A stretch of DNA of 64,000 nt from Patiria miniata (GCF_015706575.1 NW_024037074.1:19767334-19831333); one strand, 5' to 3'; numbered from the stretch's first letter, positions 46,901 through 58,290 are shown. Notes: generated by a model not told the origin, from the sequence alone. Translations and numbers: made by a program.

Positions 46901-47065
46901 TTTTGTTGGTTGTCTTGCAGTGATGCCAAGAACATGGCTAAGAATGTGACGACCACCTTCAGTGACATCTTCATGCAGGAGACGGGGAGAACTGCTTATG
47001 AAGCGGCCTGCCTGCTGGCGACGTTACGTGAAGAGAAGCGTTACGTGGAAGATGTATGGACATAA
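37999..47065 (+). CDS. MTRR: Methionine synthase reductase
   Basis: Eleven coding exons join in phase: 37999-38145, 39132-39282, 39658-39775, 40270-40960, 41370-41513, 42037-42282, 43247-43470, 44563-44755, 45238-45443, 46061-46273 and 46921-47065. They give a complete 825-residue protein (human about 698). It is a diflavin reductase that passes electrons from NADPH through FAD and FMN to reactivate cob(II)alamin methionine synthase. The FMN domain shows [14 protein letters not shown] (about 13-26), [10 protein letters not shown] (about 63-72) and [11 protein letters not shown] (about 99-109). The FAD part shows [11 protein letters not shown] (about 423-433), RPYSIS (about 568-573) and GVCTGWL (about 603-609). 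The NADPH part shows [16 protein letters not shown] (about 657-672), FGCRHRDRD and YVCGDAKNMA (about 774-783). The protein ends in VWT with the expected near-terminal Trp. The donor after exon 1 (GTTTAA) is weak. Confidence 0.96.
39295..39545 (+). mobile_element. tRNA-derived SINE in MTRR intron 2
   Basis: GTCGGCGCAGCGGTT (A-box like) and GGGTTCGATTCCTGCCC (B box) are spaced as in a tRNA. They are followed by a TGGTCCACGTGTGGATTGGG body. It lies just after the exon 2 donor, on the gene's strand. Its right end is approximate. Confidence 0.7.
39885..39985 (-). mobile_element. Truncated tRNA-derived SINE in MTRR intron 3
   Basis: On the minus strand, TCTGCACTAGTAAGCAGG followed by GGGTTCAAGTCCCAC (B box) matches the SINE at 45795-45960 on the plus strand. 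The A box is poorly kept. The element is opposite in orientation to the gene. Confidence 0.65.
40270..40960 (+). other. MTRR: MTRR exon 4: end of FMN domain and expanded linker
   Basis: This single 691-nt exon encodes the last FMN-domain residues ([20 protein letters not shown]) and then about 205 residues rich in Ser, Thr, Pro, Glu and Asp without predicted structure, ending at [10 protein letters not shown]. It replaces the shorter hinge seen in vertebrate MTRR and accounts for most of the protein's extra length. The antisense strand is also open here, which is a composition effect. Confidence 0.85.
41657..41944. repeat. 19-bp minisatellite in MTRR intron 5, two sub-blocks
   Basis: About fifteen units of GTAGTACAATGTATACAAT are tandemly arranged. 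Units left of about 41811 mostly carry ACAAT, while units to the right carry ACAGT, so the array is made of two homogenised blocks of about 8 and 7 units. Because 19 is not a multiple of three, the array gives long open frames on the minus strand that are artefacts. Confidence 0.92.
42508..42886. mobile_element. MITE with AGGCCC...TCTCCGG inverted ends in MTRR intron 6
   Basis: The left end AAGGCCCCCCCAAAAAGTCTCCGGTTTCTGGTATG is mirrored on the right, where CATACCAGATACCGGAGAC is followed by a T run and GGGCCT. Inner parts GGCGACGCGGC and CGGCGACGCGAGC also relate to each other. No coding sequence is present. The termini resemble those of the element at 35403-35668. Confidence 0.75.
42890..43135. 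repeat. Probable dispersed repeat in MTRR intron 6
   Basis: The stretch contains CAAGTACCCATTCAAACTCC, GGCAATTGTAGCAAAGTGGC and TTGCCCATGGCCACAGACAC. These words resemble a repeat I associate with several deuterostome genomes. This is recalled similarity, not a search result. No tRNA boxes were recognised. Confidence 0.4.
43745..44150. repeat. GAGGATTTTGGAGGATTGAG minisatellite in MTRR intron 7
   Basis: Irregular units based on GAGGATTTTGGAGGATTGAG plus GATGAATG repeat about eight times, with a longer secondary unit, GCATTTTGAGGCAGGACTGT, occurring twice. The left edge begins with the reverse-complement form (TCCTCCAAAATCCTCC), so the array starts at a small inverted repeat. A shorter relative lies at 44775-44835 in intron 8. 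Confidence 0.85.
44775..44835. repeat. Short GGATTTTG array in MTRR intron 8
   Basis: Four or so GGATTTTGT/CAGGATTTTG units follow the exon 8 donor closely. They are related to the 43745-44150 array. Confidence 0.7.
45795..45960 (+). mobile_element. tRNA-derived SINE in MTRR intron 9
   Basis: CTCGGTGGTTGAGTGGTAAG (A-box region), the arm TCTGCACTAGCAAGCAGG and GGGTTCAAGTCCCAC (B box) follow tRNA spacing closely. A tail with ATCTCACAATCCCTCTAGAC follows. A true tRNA gene is less likely because there is no proper acceptor stem and a related truncated copy exists at 39885-39985. Confidence 0.75.
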
Positions 47066-47396
47066 CCCTACCAAATGATGGTATAGATGATGTGATTGAA
47101 CAGTTGCAAACTACCTTACTTGCATGTAGTTTACTTAGTATAAACTAGGACCACGCTAAGACCAAGTAGACAGGCTGGTTTGGCACTATGCCTACTGCCT
47201 CAAGCAAAACTTTTTTCCCAGGAATATGAATGTCGTATTCCTTTTTATTTTTCTCTTGAATAGCACAAATATTGGTATTAATATCAGGTAATTTATTTTT
47301 TCTGGTAGACCTTATGTGTTAAGGCGGGTCAGAGGGTAATGGTTTTGTATCGCTGGGGTCTGACGAAGAAACCTATTTTAGTATTTACTGTAACTA

Positions 47397-47402
47397 AATA
47401 AA
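47397..47402 (+). terminator. MTRR: Candidate poly(A) signal of MTRR
   Basis: AATAAA lies about 330 bp downstream of the MTRR stop codon. It is the first canonical hexamer I noticed downstream in the right orientation. No transcript evidence is available. Confidence 0.4.
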
Positions 47403-47814
47403 AATAACAAAGAGCCCTTTCAGAGATACGTGCAATGCACATGGTCTATTCGGTACATGTACTTGCCAGTCATCACAGTGCTGTAAATATAAATAATATT
47501 TTAGTAAGGGTGTGATGTGAACACGCTTAAACGTTTAAACAAAACAAATCTAAATCTATTTACAAATGTTTCCAAAAACGTTTAAACAAATCTTGAATTC
47601 AAAAAAAGAAGGATAAACTTTCACGCGATCTTCCTTCTAAGTTAAACGTACGTAGCACAAATAATTAACGATGTTTCAAAACCTGCACCACAGTGCTTGA
47701 TTACATTTAAGGTACTTTTGAGGTCACTTTTTCAGTAACTCTGCTTTTTTTTTTAAATTAAGATGTGCCTTAGCTTTTAAATTGTATCTTTGTTAAAGGG
47801 AATGTACATCATTG

Positions 47815-48125
47815 GCTTTTGCTGTAATTTTCAGAAATTAACTGTTTGAGGGGTTAGTATAATAGATCAAATATTGTTACACTGACATGTTTGAAGTTTT
47901 GTGTTCGAAAATGCTGGAAAAACCAAGAAAAACAAAAATGTTCAAGTAGTCTGGTTCCTTGACTCCACTAAAGATAAAATGGATCAATTTATAGATGCTG
48001 GAAATTGTAAGGTAAGGGAACCAGTCTAGCTGGCCTGCACCCGTTCATGAACATGTAACCAATAGCAAACAAAATTTGGACTGAAAAAAGTGTAAAGTTG
48101 GAGCAGTAGTTGAAAAATAGTTAGG
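47815..48125. repeat. Dispersed repeat, copy 2
   Basis: This is the partner of 21860-22260. Shared blocks include AAATATTGTTACACTGAC, ATGCTGGAAAAACCAAGAAA and CCAGTCTAGCTGGCC, in the same order and orientation. The palindrome 48129-48160 follows directly and is not present in the other copy. Confidence 0.75.
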
Positions 48126-48128
48126 TTT

Positions 48129-48160
48129 TTCCAACGGTGGTCGGCCGACCACCGTTGGAA
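48129..48160. repeat. Perfect 32-bp palindrome without spacer
   Basis: TTCCAACGGTGGTCGG is followed at once by its exact reverse complement. Such spacer-free palindromes can extrude as cruciforms. Context suggests the end of a repeat unit. Confidence 0.9.
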
Positions 48161-49317
48161 ATGTATACAAAAATACCATTTTCTTGAAAATGACTCGACA
48201 CCAGGTGCCATAATTTTACAGGATGCTTTAGACTGTCATTGACCAACATCCCTGTAAGGTATTCCGTAAAAACTTGGTAGTTTTATTTTTTGATGTTTAC
48301 AAATGTTGTATATTCCCTTTGAGCACCTTGAGCGTCTTTTAGGCAGACTTTGGCGCCATATAAATTGTCATTATTATTATTATTAATATTTTGCATATAT
48401 CAATCGTTGATTTATCATGTCAATCATGCCGGTTTGCGAGATAAGGGGCAGGTGCAGCCTTTGTGAAATTGCTTAAAGTATAAATAGTTAAACGGTATTT
48501 AAAATATTGGCTACACATTTACAAAATTAAATGCAATGTCACATACTTATAATTTTAGGGATGCAAAATGTCTTGAAGAATTAATGTCACTGTATTCTTA
48601 ATATCCTAAACGAATATAGTGCTGAATACATCACACATATTTCACTAACAGCTTTAATCAGTGTTATCTGAATGACAACAAATCTGTAGCTTGTTTCTAA
48701 ATCTTCCTACTGAACTGTTATCTAAGAGCACTAAATTCAACAGACCACAACACAATGCAAGTACTCATTTTGTTTACAATCAGTTTAAGCTTAATCTGCA
48801 CACACTTTTCCCTTTCTCCAGCACAATAATTCACGACTGACTTATCAGTATCTCATTAAAACTACAATTCATAAATACCTCAGACAGTTTAGCCATTCCT
48901 ATTGGTCGAGAGCCCGTCACGTGGCCGGTATTAAACGGATGATAAAGACATGGCTAGCTGGTCTTAAACACTTTTCCAGTGTCACAATAAAATGTGGACT
49001 CCTAAAAATCCAGTGCCTCTTATCGTTTCATTGGTTGAACGTTCACAATCCTCACGTAGGCATGCGCAACACTACCAGGGAGTTAGAATTTTATAGTTCT
49101 AAATTCAAAACGCAACGCGCCAGGTGCGTTCTGCGCGACATCGCATAGAACATGATACGCGCGCGTCAATCTCCATAAAAGGGTTGTTTTCATCTTACTC
49201 GCCAGCTGAACACTCCATTATTTTGCAGGAGGGATGATTCAAAAAGCATAAAGTGAATTTATTGAACAAAATCGGGATGTTTTGAACGAATTATATGATT
49301 TTTTTTTACCGAAAAGG

Positions 49318-49497
49318 TATTTATGAATGGGAATAAATATGTGCTCGGTCGGTATTTATCACTCTGTTTAATACCACTTAGAGTCTGGGTGCTGATAATT
49401 ACCCTCGCCTCCGGCTCGGGTAATTATCAGCACCCAGACTCTAAGTGGTATTAAACAGAGTGATAAAAACCTCCGGAGCACACATTTATTCCCTTAT
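49318..49497. repeat. Foldback element with 50-bp perfect arms
   Basis: The arms 49355-49404 and 49418-49467 are exact reverse complements around a 13-nt GC-rich loop. Outside them the pairing continues imperfectly, with GGAATAAATATGTGCTCGG on the left against CCGGAGCACACATTTATTCCC on the right, for a stem of about 80 bp. No coding sequence or terminal target duplication could be defined. Confidence 0.9.
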
Positions 49498-49499
49498 TA

Positions 49500-49690
49500 A
49501 TGCACATAGTATTTAGAATTGTGAATTTAGAAGTATGTTTCATGAGAAAGGGGTCTTATAAAGAAATATATTATAAAAACTTCACAACTTCACAGAATGC
49601 ACATAGTATACTCCACAGAAGTGTGAATGTGGAAGTACATTGTATGGTCATGAGAAAGGGGTCTTATAAAGAAATACATTATAAAACTCC
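49500..49690. repeat. Two-copy direct repeat next to the foldback
   Basis: TGCACATAGTAT...CATGAGAAAGGGGTCTTATA followed by AAGAAATA(T/C)ATTATAAAA occurs twice (about 49500-49587 and 49596-49687). It begins right at the end of the foldback arm. Confidence 0.8.
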
Positions 49691-50175
49691 ATTCATTGAC
49701 GTTGTTCCGCTTGTTTATTTGTAGAAAACAAATAACTTATCAACTGAACTACTTGTCCATTAAATTTCAAGGAATGAAAGGAAGAAAAAAATTGGAACTT
49801 GAAGTTTTATTTATTTTTACTTCCAGAAATCATACTCCCCCCCCCCAGTTTCCCATAAGATGCCAAGAGCAATTTGTATTCACTCTGCTACTTTTTTGTG
49901 TGTGTTGACAACACCCTTAATACTCGCCTTAAAATGTATTTTACTCGCCTTAAAATGTATTTTGTTTGCATTGTCATTGTTTTTGTCAAATATGCATCTA
50001 CATTGTACATAGTATTTCTTAATCATGAAATCATTTGACCACTTGCATTAGAATAATCAATAAAAACCATCAAATAATTTGCGTGTAGATGTTGAGTTAT
50101 AAACTTGGATGTTGAGGAATCGAAACTAAAATGGCATTTTGCGTAGGTGCACTGTACATCCTTTGACCTATTGTC

Positions 50176-53100
50176 TTAGATGAATCGTTCTGTTTTTGGC
50201 ATGTCCAAGCCTTTTTCACCGCCCATTTCACCGTCCATTTCACTGTCTGGTGTTTTTGCAGGGCTTTGACCTGCTATTTTGGTTCTTGGTTTTGGTATCG
50301 GTGGAGCCACCTTGTTGCTTTTTACGGATTGCCTGACCCCACCCATGCTGATACGGTCATTGACGTATAGTGCAGAGTCCCTCTCCTTCTCAGGCGGGCT
50401 GTATTGAGGGGGTGGAGGACACTTGAACCTCTCTGACTTCATCCTCCTTGTTCGTCGATGTTCAGAACCTCTGTTTAAGCTTGAGGGGTTCCTCACCGAG
50501 GTCACGTAACCTCGCACAAACGTCTGATTGCAAGGTGACCCCGCAAAGCGCTGGATTGGGGGAGAGCGAGGTACCTGATAACGTGCCATCTGAGTCTCGG
50601 TTGATGAGCCTTCTCCTGGACTTGGCAAGGCCTTCAGAGCAGAGGATGCAGGTGTTGAGGTGGTGAAGCTCATCCCAACTGGTCCTTCCCTCGTTAACCC
50701 TAGCTCAATCGGTTCTTGGGTAAAGCAGGCAGCATTCAAGCCTTTGTTGAGGACCACCACGTACTCCGTGTTACTAGAGCATGATCTAAGAGCTCTACTA
50801 CATGCATCTTGTGTCGTCTCAGCAGGTCCTGGCAACCTCAAAGCAAGATCAGCATAGGGATAATTATATTCCAACTCATCATCGGAATCACTATCACAGC
50901 CAACACCCACCCCATCCCTGACTGAGTTTAGTCTCTCATCCAGCGGTTTCGTCTTGTTGACTGAAAACACACTGCTGTTGGTGTACCTGGGATTATGCAC
51001 CTGATTCCTCAGTGCACCCAGAACGTGAGCCTCACGGACCTCATAGATGGTGTCCCTGCACTCTGATAAGGACTCTACCATGGAGATTGTTGTAGATGTT
51101 GAAAGGCAGGACAGGGGTCTGCCGGTTGAATCTAGGTTAGTCTCTCCATTTGTTATCAAGTCCCGCATGCCGACATACGAAGTGGAACATCTACCTGGGA
51201 ACCTGACTGAGTAACCTTGGTATTTGGTGCCACGGGCTCCAAATGAGAGCGTCGACTTGAGTGAAATATCTGAAAAGCAAGGTAGAATTGAATGGATTGA
51301 CAGGTGTGTATGAAAACAAAGCTTGCTATTTTCGATTTCAGCTTAGGTCAGTGTAGCTGACCATCCTGTCAACAGAAATCCTAGAGCAAGGAAGGGAGAT
51401 GGTATTAGAGACCATCCAGTGAGGAGGTGATAAGTGAAAAGTCGTGTAGTTGATCTCAGGCTTCAAACTTGTTTCATTTCACAAGTGTGTGATCATCGTG
51501 ACCTCGCTGAAAGAAGGACCGTTTTGATGCTAGAGAACAGGAGAAGCTCTCACTGCAATCTGATTCAGACCCTACGAAGGCATCGAAATTTGTATCATCC
51601 AGTGTTTTGGTATAAAATGTTAGGGCTTGAAGTACGTACCTCCCGTGTTAAAATTGGTATTTTGTGGTTAGGATATGTCATGACTGGGAGATGAAACAAA
51701 GTTATACATGTACATCATCTTGATACTCCTGATACTACTAAACAATAGTTCTCAGTACCTTCATTGTCGACAAGTGGCCTGTTCGCTATGGGCGTCATAC
51801 TCATTGTTCTTTTCCTGGAAAAAGAAAACCCGATATAATTACCATTACCATCAATTTTAGGTTACGATTTTAGGGAGTTAATGGCGAAGTAATTTTCTGT
51901 TGAATTGTAGGAAGGGATTTTGGAAAGTTTTAAAATAGTTTTAATTCAAGAGCTGGATCCAGCTCAACAAAGGGACAATAGAAAATAGCCTTCCTTTTCT
52001 ATTGTTGGCCTTCATTTTTATCAACTTGGATACTCCAGTACATTTACTCCCAACTCTACCTCGAACCCCATATTTTATTTTCGCTGCAATAAAATGTTCG
52101 GCATCTAACGCTCACCGGACATTGAAGACTCGTCTCGTCCGTCTCTTGCGGACTGCGTACGCAGTCGCACTAACCAGGGCCACAACTGCCGCTATGCCGC
52201 ATCCTGTCAGGGTGGCCATGCGGAATGCATGCACCTTTAACCCGGGAGCATCTGGTATGGTTGATATGTTCTCTGTGTGTCAGTATCAGAAATGAAAAAT
52301 AGGGTCTGATAAAAACATGAGGTCATGACAAAAAGTGTGATTGATCAAACAGGTTAAAAATTGATCGGGTGCATTTATGAATACAGTGCGAATACAGAAT
52401 ATTTCCTGGGTAGCACTGCCGCTGTTCCTAAGACTGGATTTTGATTCATCTTGTTGATAGCAACCTCAGCAGTCGCAGCGGCTTTATCGTGCCAGTCAGA
52501 GACTGGCTGTAAAAAGCAAATTCAGTCTTGGACAAAGACAAGATACACAAAGGAGTTTACCAACTACAAATAGCGCCCTCACATTGTGTCCACCGTAAAA
52601 ACTATGTGCTTAGAGAGATTGCCAAGTCACGATGTACAAGTGCCTCTCAGACATCGCAAAATACGTCACACGTAACAGGCGAAGGGGTCAAAGGCTTAGA
52701 GGGGCTCATAACCGAGTTATTAGGGGCTTTCTCTATAGTGTGTCATTAACGGCGATCTTGGCCGCTATGGTCTTGGTCCAAGGCGCCAACGATCGAGAGA
52801 GGATCACCTCATACGAGCCTACGCCCGTGCGCTGTTTGTTTCGCAGGAGTGCGTCTTATAGACACCTTGCAGCTGACGTCACATCTGAGGGCAGGTCTTT
52901 GTTCGCCTGTAACACGCTTGAATAGCATGTACTGTCGTCAATGAATTTATATGATAAAATCTGTCCTTTGTGAGGCGGCACCGATCATACGCGCTCTTTT
53001 ATGAAAATCGGCCGTGTAGCGGCACTCCATCATCTACGTCTTGGGCGAAGATCTACACAAACAAAGTTGGCCCTTCTTGACTCGGTATATGGCTTTGTGC

Positions 53101-56100
53101 ACATTCAAAATAAAACTGGTTGTCCCCCGGCGTACTTCGCTATCCTAACTTTATAAGCGCGTATATACCAAGACGCGCGCACACGTGGTGTTTTCCGTCC
53201 ACGGGGCTTTCAAAACTGGTAAATAAAACTTGCTCTTGCACCGAGAGTAGCTTAACGGATCGCATAACGCAAAAAAATTCTTTCCCGTCTCAACAAAGCC
53301 ACGTCTGTGAAAAAAATATGAAGCCTGTGAGTTGTATTTTTGATCCGTCGAAATCCGTAAGTTGCGTTTCCCCCCTAGAGTTTTTTTACTGTGTAATTAA
53401 TATGAACAACGGTGCTGTTTTTATATGAAAATAATTATGCATTATTTCCTAAGTTTAGAGAGTCATCGGACTGTTAGACTCACGTGGACTCGTGCATGAA
53501 CCTGTGTCAGACGTACACGTGACGTTGCCATCACAGTGACACTGAAGGAGGCAATCTGGACCATAATACCCCGGCGAACATGGCACATTGCATCTGTGAA
53601 AGAGCATTTAAATAAAAAGTCATAATAACAGTCTGTTCATAATGGAAAAAAAAAAACAACAACCTGAATTGGAGGTGATATATACGGATAATGCAAGTTC
53701 ATTATGAAACAAATGAAATTTATTGAATTGTGTTCATACAGTGTATTATGATTATTATGATAATCAGTTAAATGTTCATACGTCTTTGAAACAAAACTTC
53801 ATGTAATATGCATCACTTTAGACAATAAATCCCCTGCATGCAGCAGCGTACTTGGTGATTTAGTTTGGTAATTGTGTTTCATCGAGACAAAAGCACACAT
53901 GGAAAAGATGGCTGTAATGATGCAATATCTATAGGCTAGTAAAGTTTGGCATCCTAATATGTTCTCCCTATACAATAATTATCTTACTTGTGTCCCGAGA
54001 AGCCGAGTGGGCAGGCGCAATATCCATCCGGGTAATTGCATCTTCTAGACGGGCAATCACACTCGTAAACACACCGACCAGCTTCAAATAGTACCGGACA
54101 TGCCTCGTTGCACGTCGGTCCCTGCATTGGGGGTGGGGGGGGGGGGGATATTGGGGGAAAAAGTATAGTCTCTTGGAGAATAGTATGTGAAATATTAGAA
54201 ATATTATGCACCAATCCGAAATAATTATAAGCGTATTTTCATGTTATATTGTATAATTAGGCTACGATATAGTTTCAAACAAGCGTGTAAATAAAGCAAT
54301 ACGAAGGACTCTGAAAACCGTATGAGTCGACTAAATCACGGTTACTTTTTTATGTTGCGAAAATAAGAGCTAAAATATGAAAAGGGAATTCGTTCGTGCT
54401 TTAAGAAACCAACATGGCTGATTGCCAAGCTATAAGCGTTGGGAGGGTGGGGGGGGGGTGGAAAGGCAAACTGGGAGGGGGATTTCTATTCGCTCTAGCC
54501 CTCTTATAATCGCCTCTTCCTGTTCCCGTAACCACACGTTGGTGTATTGCTTTGAGTACATTTTGATGCTTCGTCATTTTTCAAGAGTGGAGTGCAATGA
54601 AAGACATCTTCATACTCGGAGGCAATTTGAGACGCATTTATCTTGAATTTGACCGGTCAGTGCCAATAACGCATACGTGGATCTCATCACGTGATGAGGC
54701 ACGTGACTCGTTCATTACTATGGCCTTGACCATATTCGGCCTTCAATGATGCATTATTAAGAATAAACATTTACCAACAAGATTTGCAAATAATTAATTC
54801 GACGATCGATAGCGTCTTGCTTATAGAGGCAATATTTTGGAAAAAAAACTACAGAAGAACACTCACCGCCCAATGATCGTCACATGAGCAGTAATTGGGC
54901 GCGGCACAATAGCCATGGTTGCAGGGCGTATTGCACACAGCTATGACAAATACAAACACACGTAAATAGTCAAGAATATTATAAACTTGAAATCATAGTT
55001 ATTAATATAATACTACTTGGTTTTTTTTTAATCAAATTTGAAAGAGGGTTGAACCAGTGGCTGTTTCTTTTCTGTAAAGAAAAAAAATGCGAAAATTACA
55101 ACACTAATCATATCATGACATGTGTTTGATGTTTTATATTTTTTATTGATACACATGTCCGCTCCCGCCTTCGTTTTTATGGTGAACTGTCCTATTATCA
55201 GGTCAAATGGTAGCTGACTTGAAGATAGCTTGTTTTACCAAATGATTCAAGGAACACAATGTTGTTTTAATGCATCCTATATGAGGTTCGCAATTAACGA
55301 CGTCTAATTTAGGTAAACTGTTGTACCATCAAATGCTCAATTATATTTCATGTCAACTAATTTCAATTCAGAAATATTGATAACACTTCCAAAACGCTCG
55401 CTCCATGTATGCTTAAATTTTTAAAATGTTGCATCAAAACATCCTTGTATTCACGCATTCATCCAATTTCATACCCATTCAGTAAGTACAACCCCAGACA
55501 CGACGCGTACGGGTAGGATATTTTTCAGGAAGTCTTCATTTCAGTCATTACAGGCTTAGGGACAGACGAGTTCTTTTGGACACCCTTGGAGAGACCTTAG
55601 CCAGGCTATTGACCCCAGAATGCCCCAAGCAGTGTCATCGCTCGACTTTTTGTTATGACTTGCAATGAGAGAGGAACTTTCTTGTCTCATATGGGAAGTC
55701 TTCAACAGTTAACCGGAAAAAATATCAATTTCAAGCTATAGTCCCCTGTAAAAATGACTGACACACTTTGGAGTAATACTGGTTCTAAGACAGAGAAACA
55801 GTTTTACATTAAATATCCTAAAGAAGTCATTCTTTTTGACATGATATCCGTAAAATTTAACTTTGATACGGAAACAGTATGTGAAAAAAAAAATGATATT
55901 AATATTGTCTGCCAGCGATTTCTTGATATTTTGGTGCGCGGAAAAATGTGCCATCACAAGCTCATTTGGGGAAACTGAATGTTGGTGCTTGGAACCGTTA
56001 GTTGCATCGTGCACTGGGAAGGATTTTGGTTTGGACGTTAGGGGGCGCTCTTTACGTTACTTACCTTGGGGACATGAGTCGCCTATTTGAGCCCATCCAT

Positions 56101-58290
56101 CACAGCAGCGATATTCCATCAGATCATCTGACTTGAGCTGCCATTCATACGGTCTCAATGCGTCTTGATGGTATGGCCTATATGCACAACGTCAGTTGAG
56201 AGATAGGCAACATATTATTGTATGCAAAACCGGGGGGGGGGGGGGGGAGGAGCTTGCTGGACACAACATGGCACTACGGGCGCTGCTCATGATGCAGATG
56301 TAGGGCCTACATCGTACATCGTATACTTGCGCCCATTCACCTGATAATCAAAACGGCGCATTTAAAGCTTTAGTACTTCATCTCCCTTTTTCAGTACTAT
56401 CGAATACATCTTTGGTTGTAAGGAAGTTCGGAAAAAAAATGCCTCAAAATGCGCTTTTTTTGTTTCTTACCATGAAAAAGTGTGGGGGCGGGGATTTTCG
56501 CCCATGCTTCTGTGTTTTATTTTGAATCCCAGATTAAAAAAAAAAAAAGAACTGTTGAAAATCTGTGCACCAATCAAAAACTCCAATGTGGTTTACGTCA
56601 ATACCATCTTAAACCGCCATGCATCGCGGTGTCGAATGAACAGGGAAACTTCAATGTTTGGAACTGATTAAGCCGCGAGGGGTCAACACATTAAATTCGT
56701 TATTAAAACCTCCAGAGAGCAATTACCCTTTTTTGTTTGGGTATTGTTTTTGAGGTTGTTAAACTTGATACTGAATTCTCACAGGACCATGAAGGTGTGA
56801 CTGTTATCACTTTTCTTAATCCCTATAATTTCCTCTTCATTAGTCATTGTAGAATACACCTGTGAAGCGTCAAGTGTCTGCAAGAATCACTGCAAGTTCT
56901 GCTTGTGATTATTTTTTTTTGCTGAATCATAAACTAGCCCTGCAGACGAGGTCAGACGTTAGAATTTTCCTGAACGCAAGACATAATACGGTGTGAAAAA
57001 AAGTCAATTATTGGCAGGCTAAGCTCTCTTGTTATCGTAAAAAAAAATCCCGGAAAACGGTAATAAAAATGGAATTACCGAGTTTGAAAACTTCGTTGTT
57101 AAGCGGAAATCAGTCAAGGATTAGCTCTTGATCTCAGTATCTACACTGCAAGCTTTAATCCCATTAAAAACAGCACACAATACTTTTGCACTGAAATTTT
57201 AGGCATATAGTCTCTTTTGTTACCGTAAATAAAATCCGAAAACGGTAATAAAAATTAAAATACAGAGTTTGAAAACTTCGCAGTTAAGCGGAAATCAATC
57301 AAGGATAACTTGATCACGGTATTTACGCTTGAAGCGTAAAGTTTTCTCGATAAAGTTAATATCCACCGAGCTGAAACTTCAACAGGCTGAGTTTTGAACG
57401 TTCTTCTAAACGTTCACAGTGGTAGATACTAATTGCAAACGTGTTTATATGGCTCGAGTGATGAATGTTATGGCTTAAAGCCGTGTTTGGCTGAGAAGTT
57501 TCATGTAGGAATGTCTTTTTTGTCGTTCTAGTTATAAGAGTGCACAAACTTAAGGAGGCCTTTTGAGGAAATAGAAATAACAAACGTATTAGAACTTTCC
57601 CCCCATTTTGTAATGTCCCGTTTTCGCCAGCAATAAAACAAGAGTAGTGTCGGTTACATCAATTTCTGATCCGTAAATTTTTTTTTTGGAAACTCATTTC
57701 CTGAGCTGAAAAAGATCATTAGTCATAATTTTCCTGTCTGATTTTTTGTTTGTTATAGAACTGATCGAGAGAGAAGCCTCAGGGTCATGGGACTCCCAAT
57801 CAAAATCCTGTCCCTCGGAACTTACTCATTCCACTCAATCATTTTAGTGTCGATATTCGAAAATAAAAGATGGATGGCTTGTCAGCTCCAGGGTTCGTCA
57901 CCCACATCTAAATTCAAGAAAAAGTCTCCCATTTGTTCCTCTATATATAATTATGCGCCTGAATTTCGTAAATTGCACGTGTAATATTCTGGGAATTTTC
58001 TTTCAGACTCTACAAATGAACGTTTTCCTCCTCGTCTTCTCCCTGTAGTTTCTTCAGCTTGCAAGCTATGATAGCTGTGCACTTTTTCTTGATTTCCTTA
58101 CGGCTCAGAATTAAAACAAAGAATTTATGATAACCACTATACCTTATTAGAAATTCATTTAACTTGACACTCACCGTTTGGGAAGATGGCAGACATTGCG
58201 CCCTCTTGGGTTGAGAGCGTATTGGTCCCCCAAAGCGATCTGGCACAGCAGACATAACAGAGAGATGCAAAACAAATGCAATCGCTCCAT
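50176..58290 (-). CDS. EMI-like/EGF-repeat type I membrane receptor (CED-1/Draper/MEGF-like)
   Basis: Eight exons join in phase: 58290-58175, 56177-56065, 54940-54867, 54121-53988, 53593-53484, 52251-52116, 51814-51759 and 51269-50176. They give a complete 610-residue protein. Residues 1-21 are a signal peptide (LFCISLLCLLCQIALG). Residues 22-76 look like a shortened EMI module, starting YALNPRGRNVC and ending YRCCDGWAQIGDSC. Residues 77-182 hold cysteine-rich EGF-like repeats (NHGYCAAPNYCSC, YPDGYCACPLGFSG, SPGYYGPDC). Residues 194-216 form one membrane segment, followed by the stop-transfer RKRRTRR. The ~380-residue tail has NPRY (339-342), IYEV (Tyr322), YADL (Tyr385), EYVVVL (Tyr416), YQVP (Tyr477), YSPP (Tyr536), YVND (Tyr548) and PPIPKPR (569-575). 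Such receptors bind apoptotic cells or other ligands and signal through PTB, SH2 and SH3 proteins. That role is inferred from the layout only. Other EGF receptors (SCARF, Tie-like) are possible. Confidence 0.85.
56995..57345. repeat. Two-copy repeat with CCGAAAACGGTAATAAAAAT in receptor intron 1
   Basis: CGGTAATAAAAAT...GAGTTTGAAAACTTCG...TTAAGCGGAAATCA(G/A)TCAAGGAT occurs at about 57055-57125 and 57240-57310. The following segment, CCACCGAGCTGAAACTTCAA (about 57361), resembles 17850-17880, so it belongs to a dispersed family. Confidence 0.75.

Larger units (their letters stand above)
47066..50175. other. Intergenic region between convergent MTRR and the EMI/EGF receptor gene
   Basis: This holds the 3' flanks of two converging genes. 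Repeats account for much of it: a dispersed repeat (47815-48125) ending in a perfect 32-bp palindrome (48129-48160), a long foldback (49318-49497), and a two-copy direct repeat (49500-49690). No exon was recognised. Confidence 0.6.
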
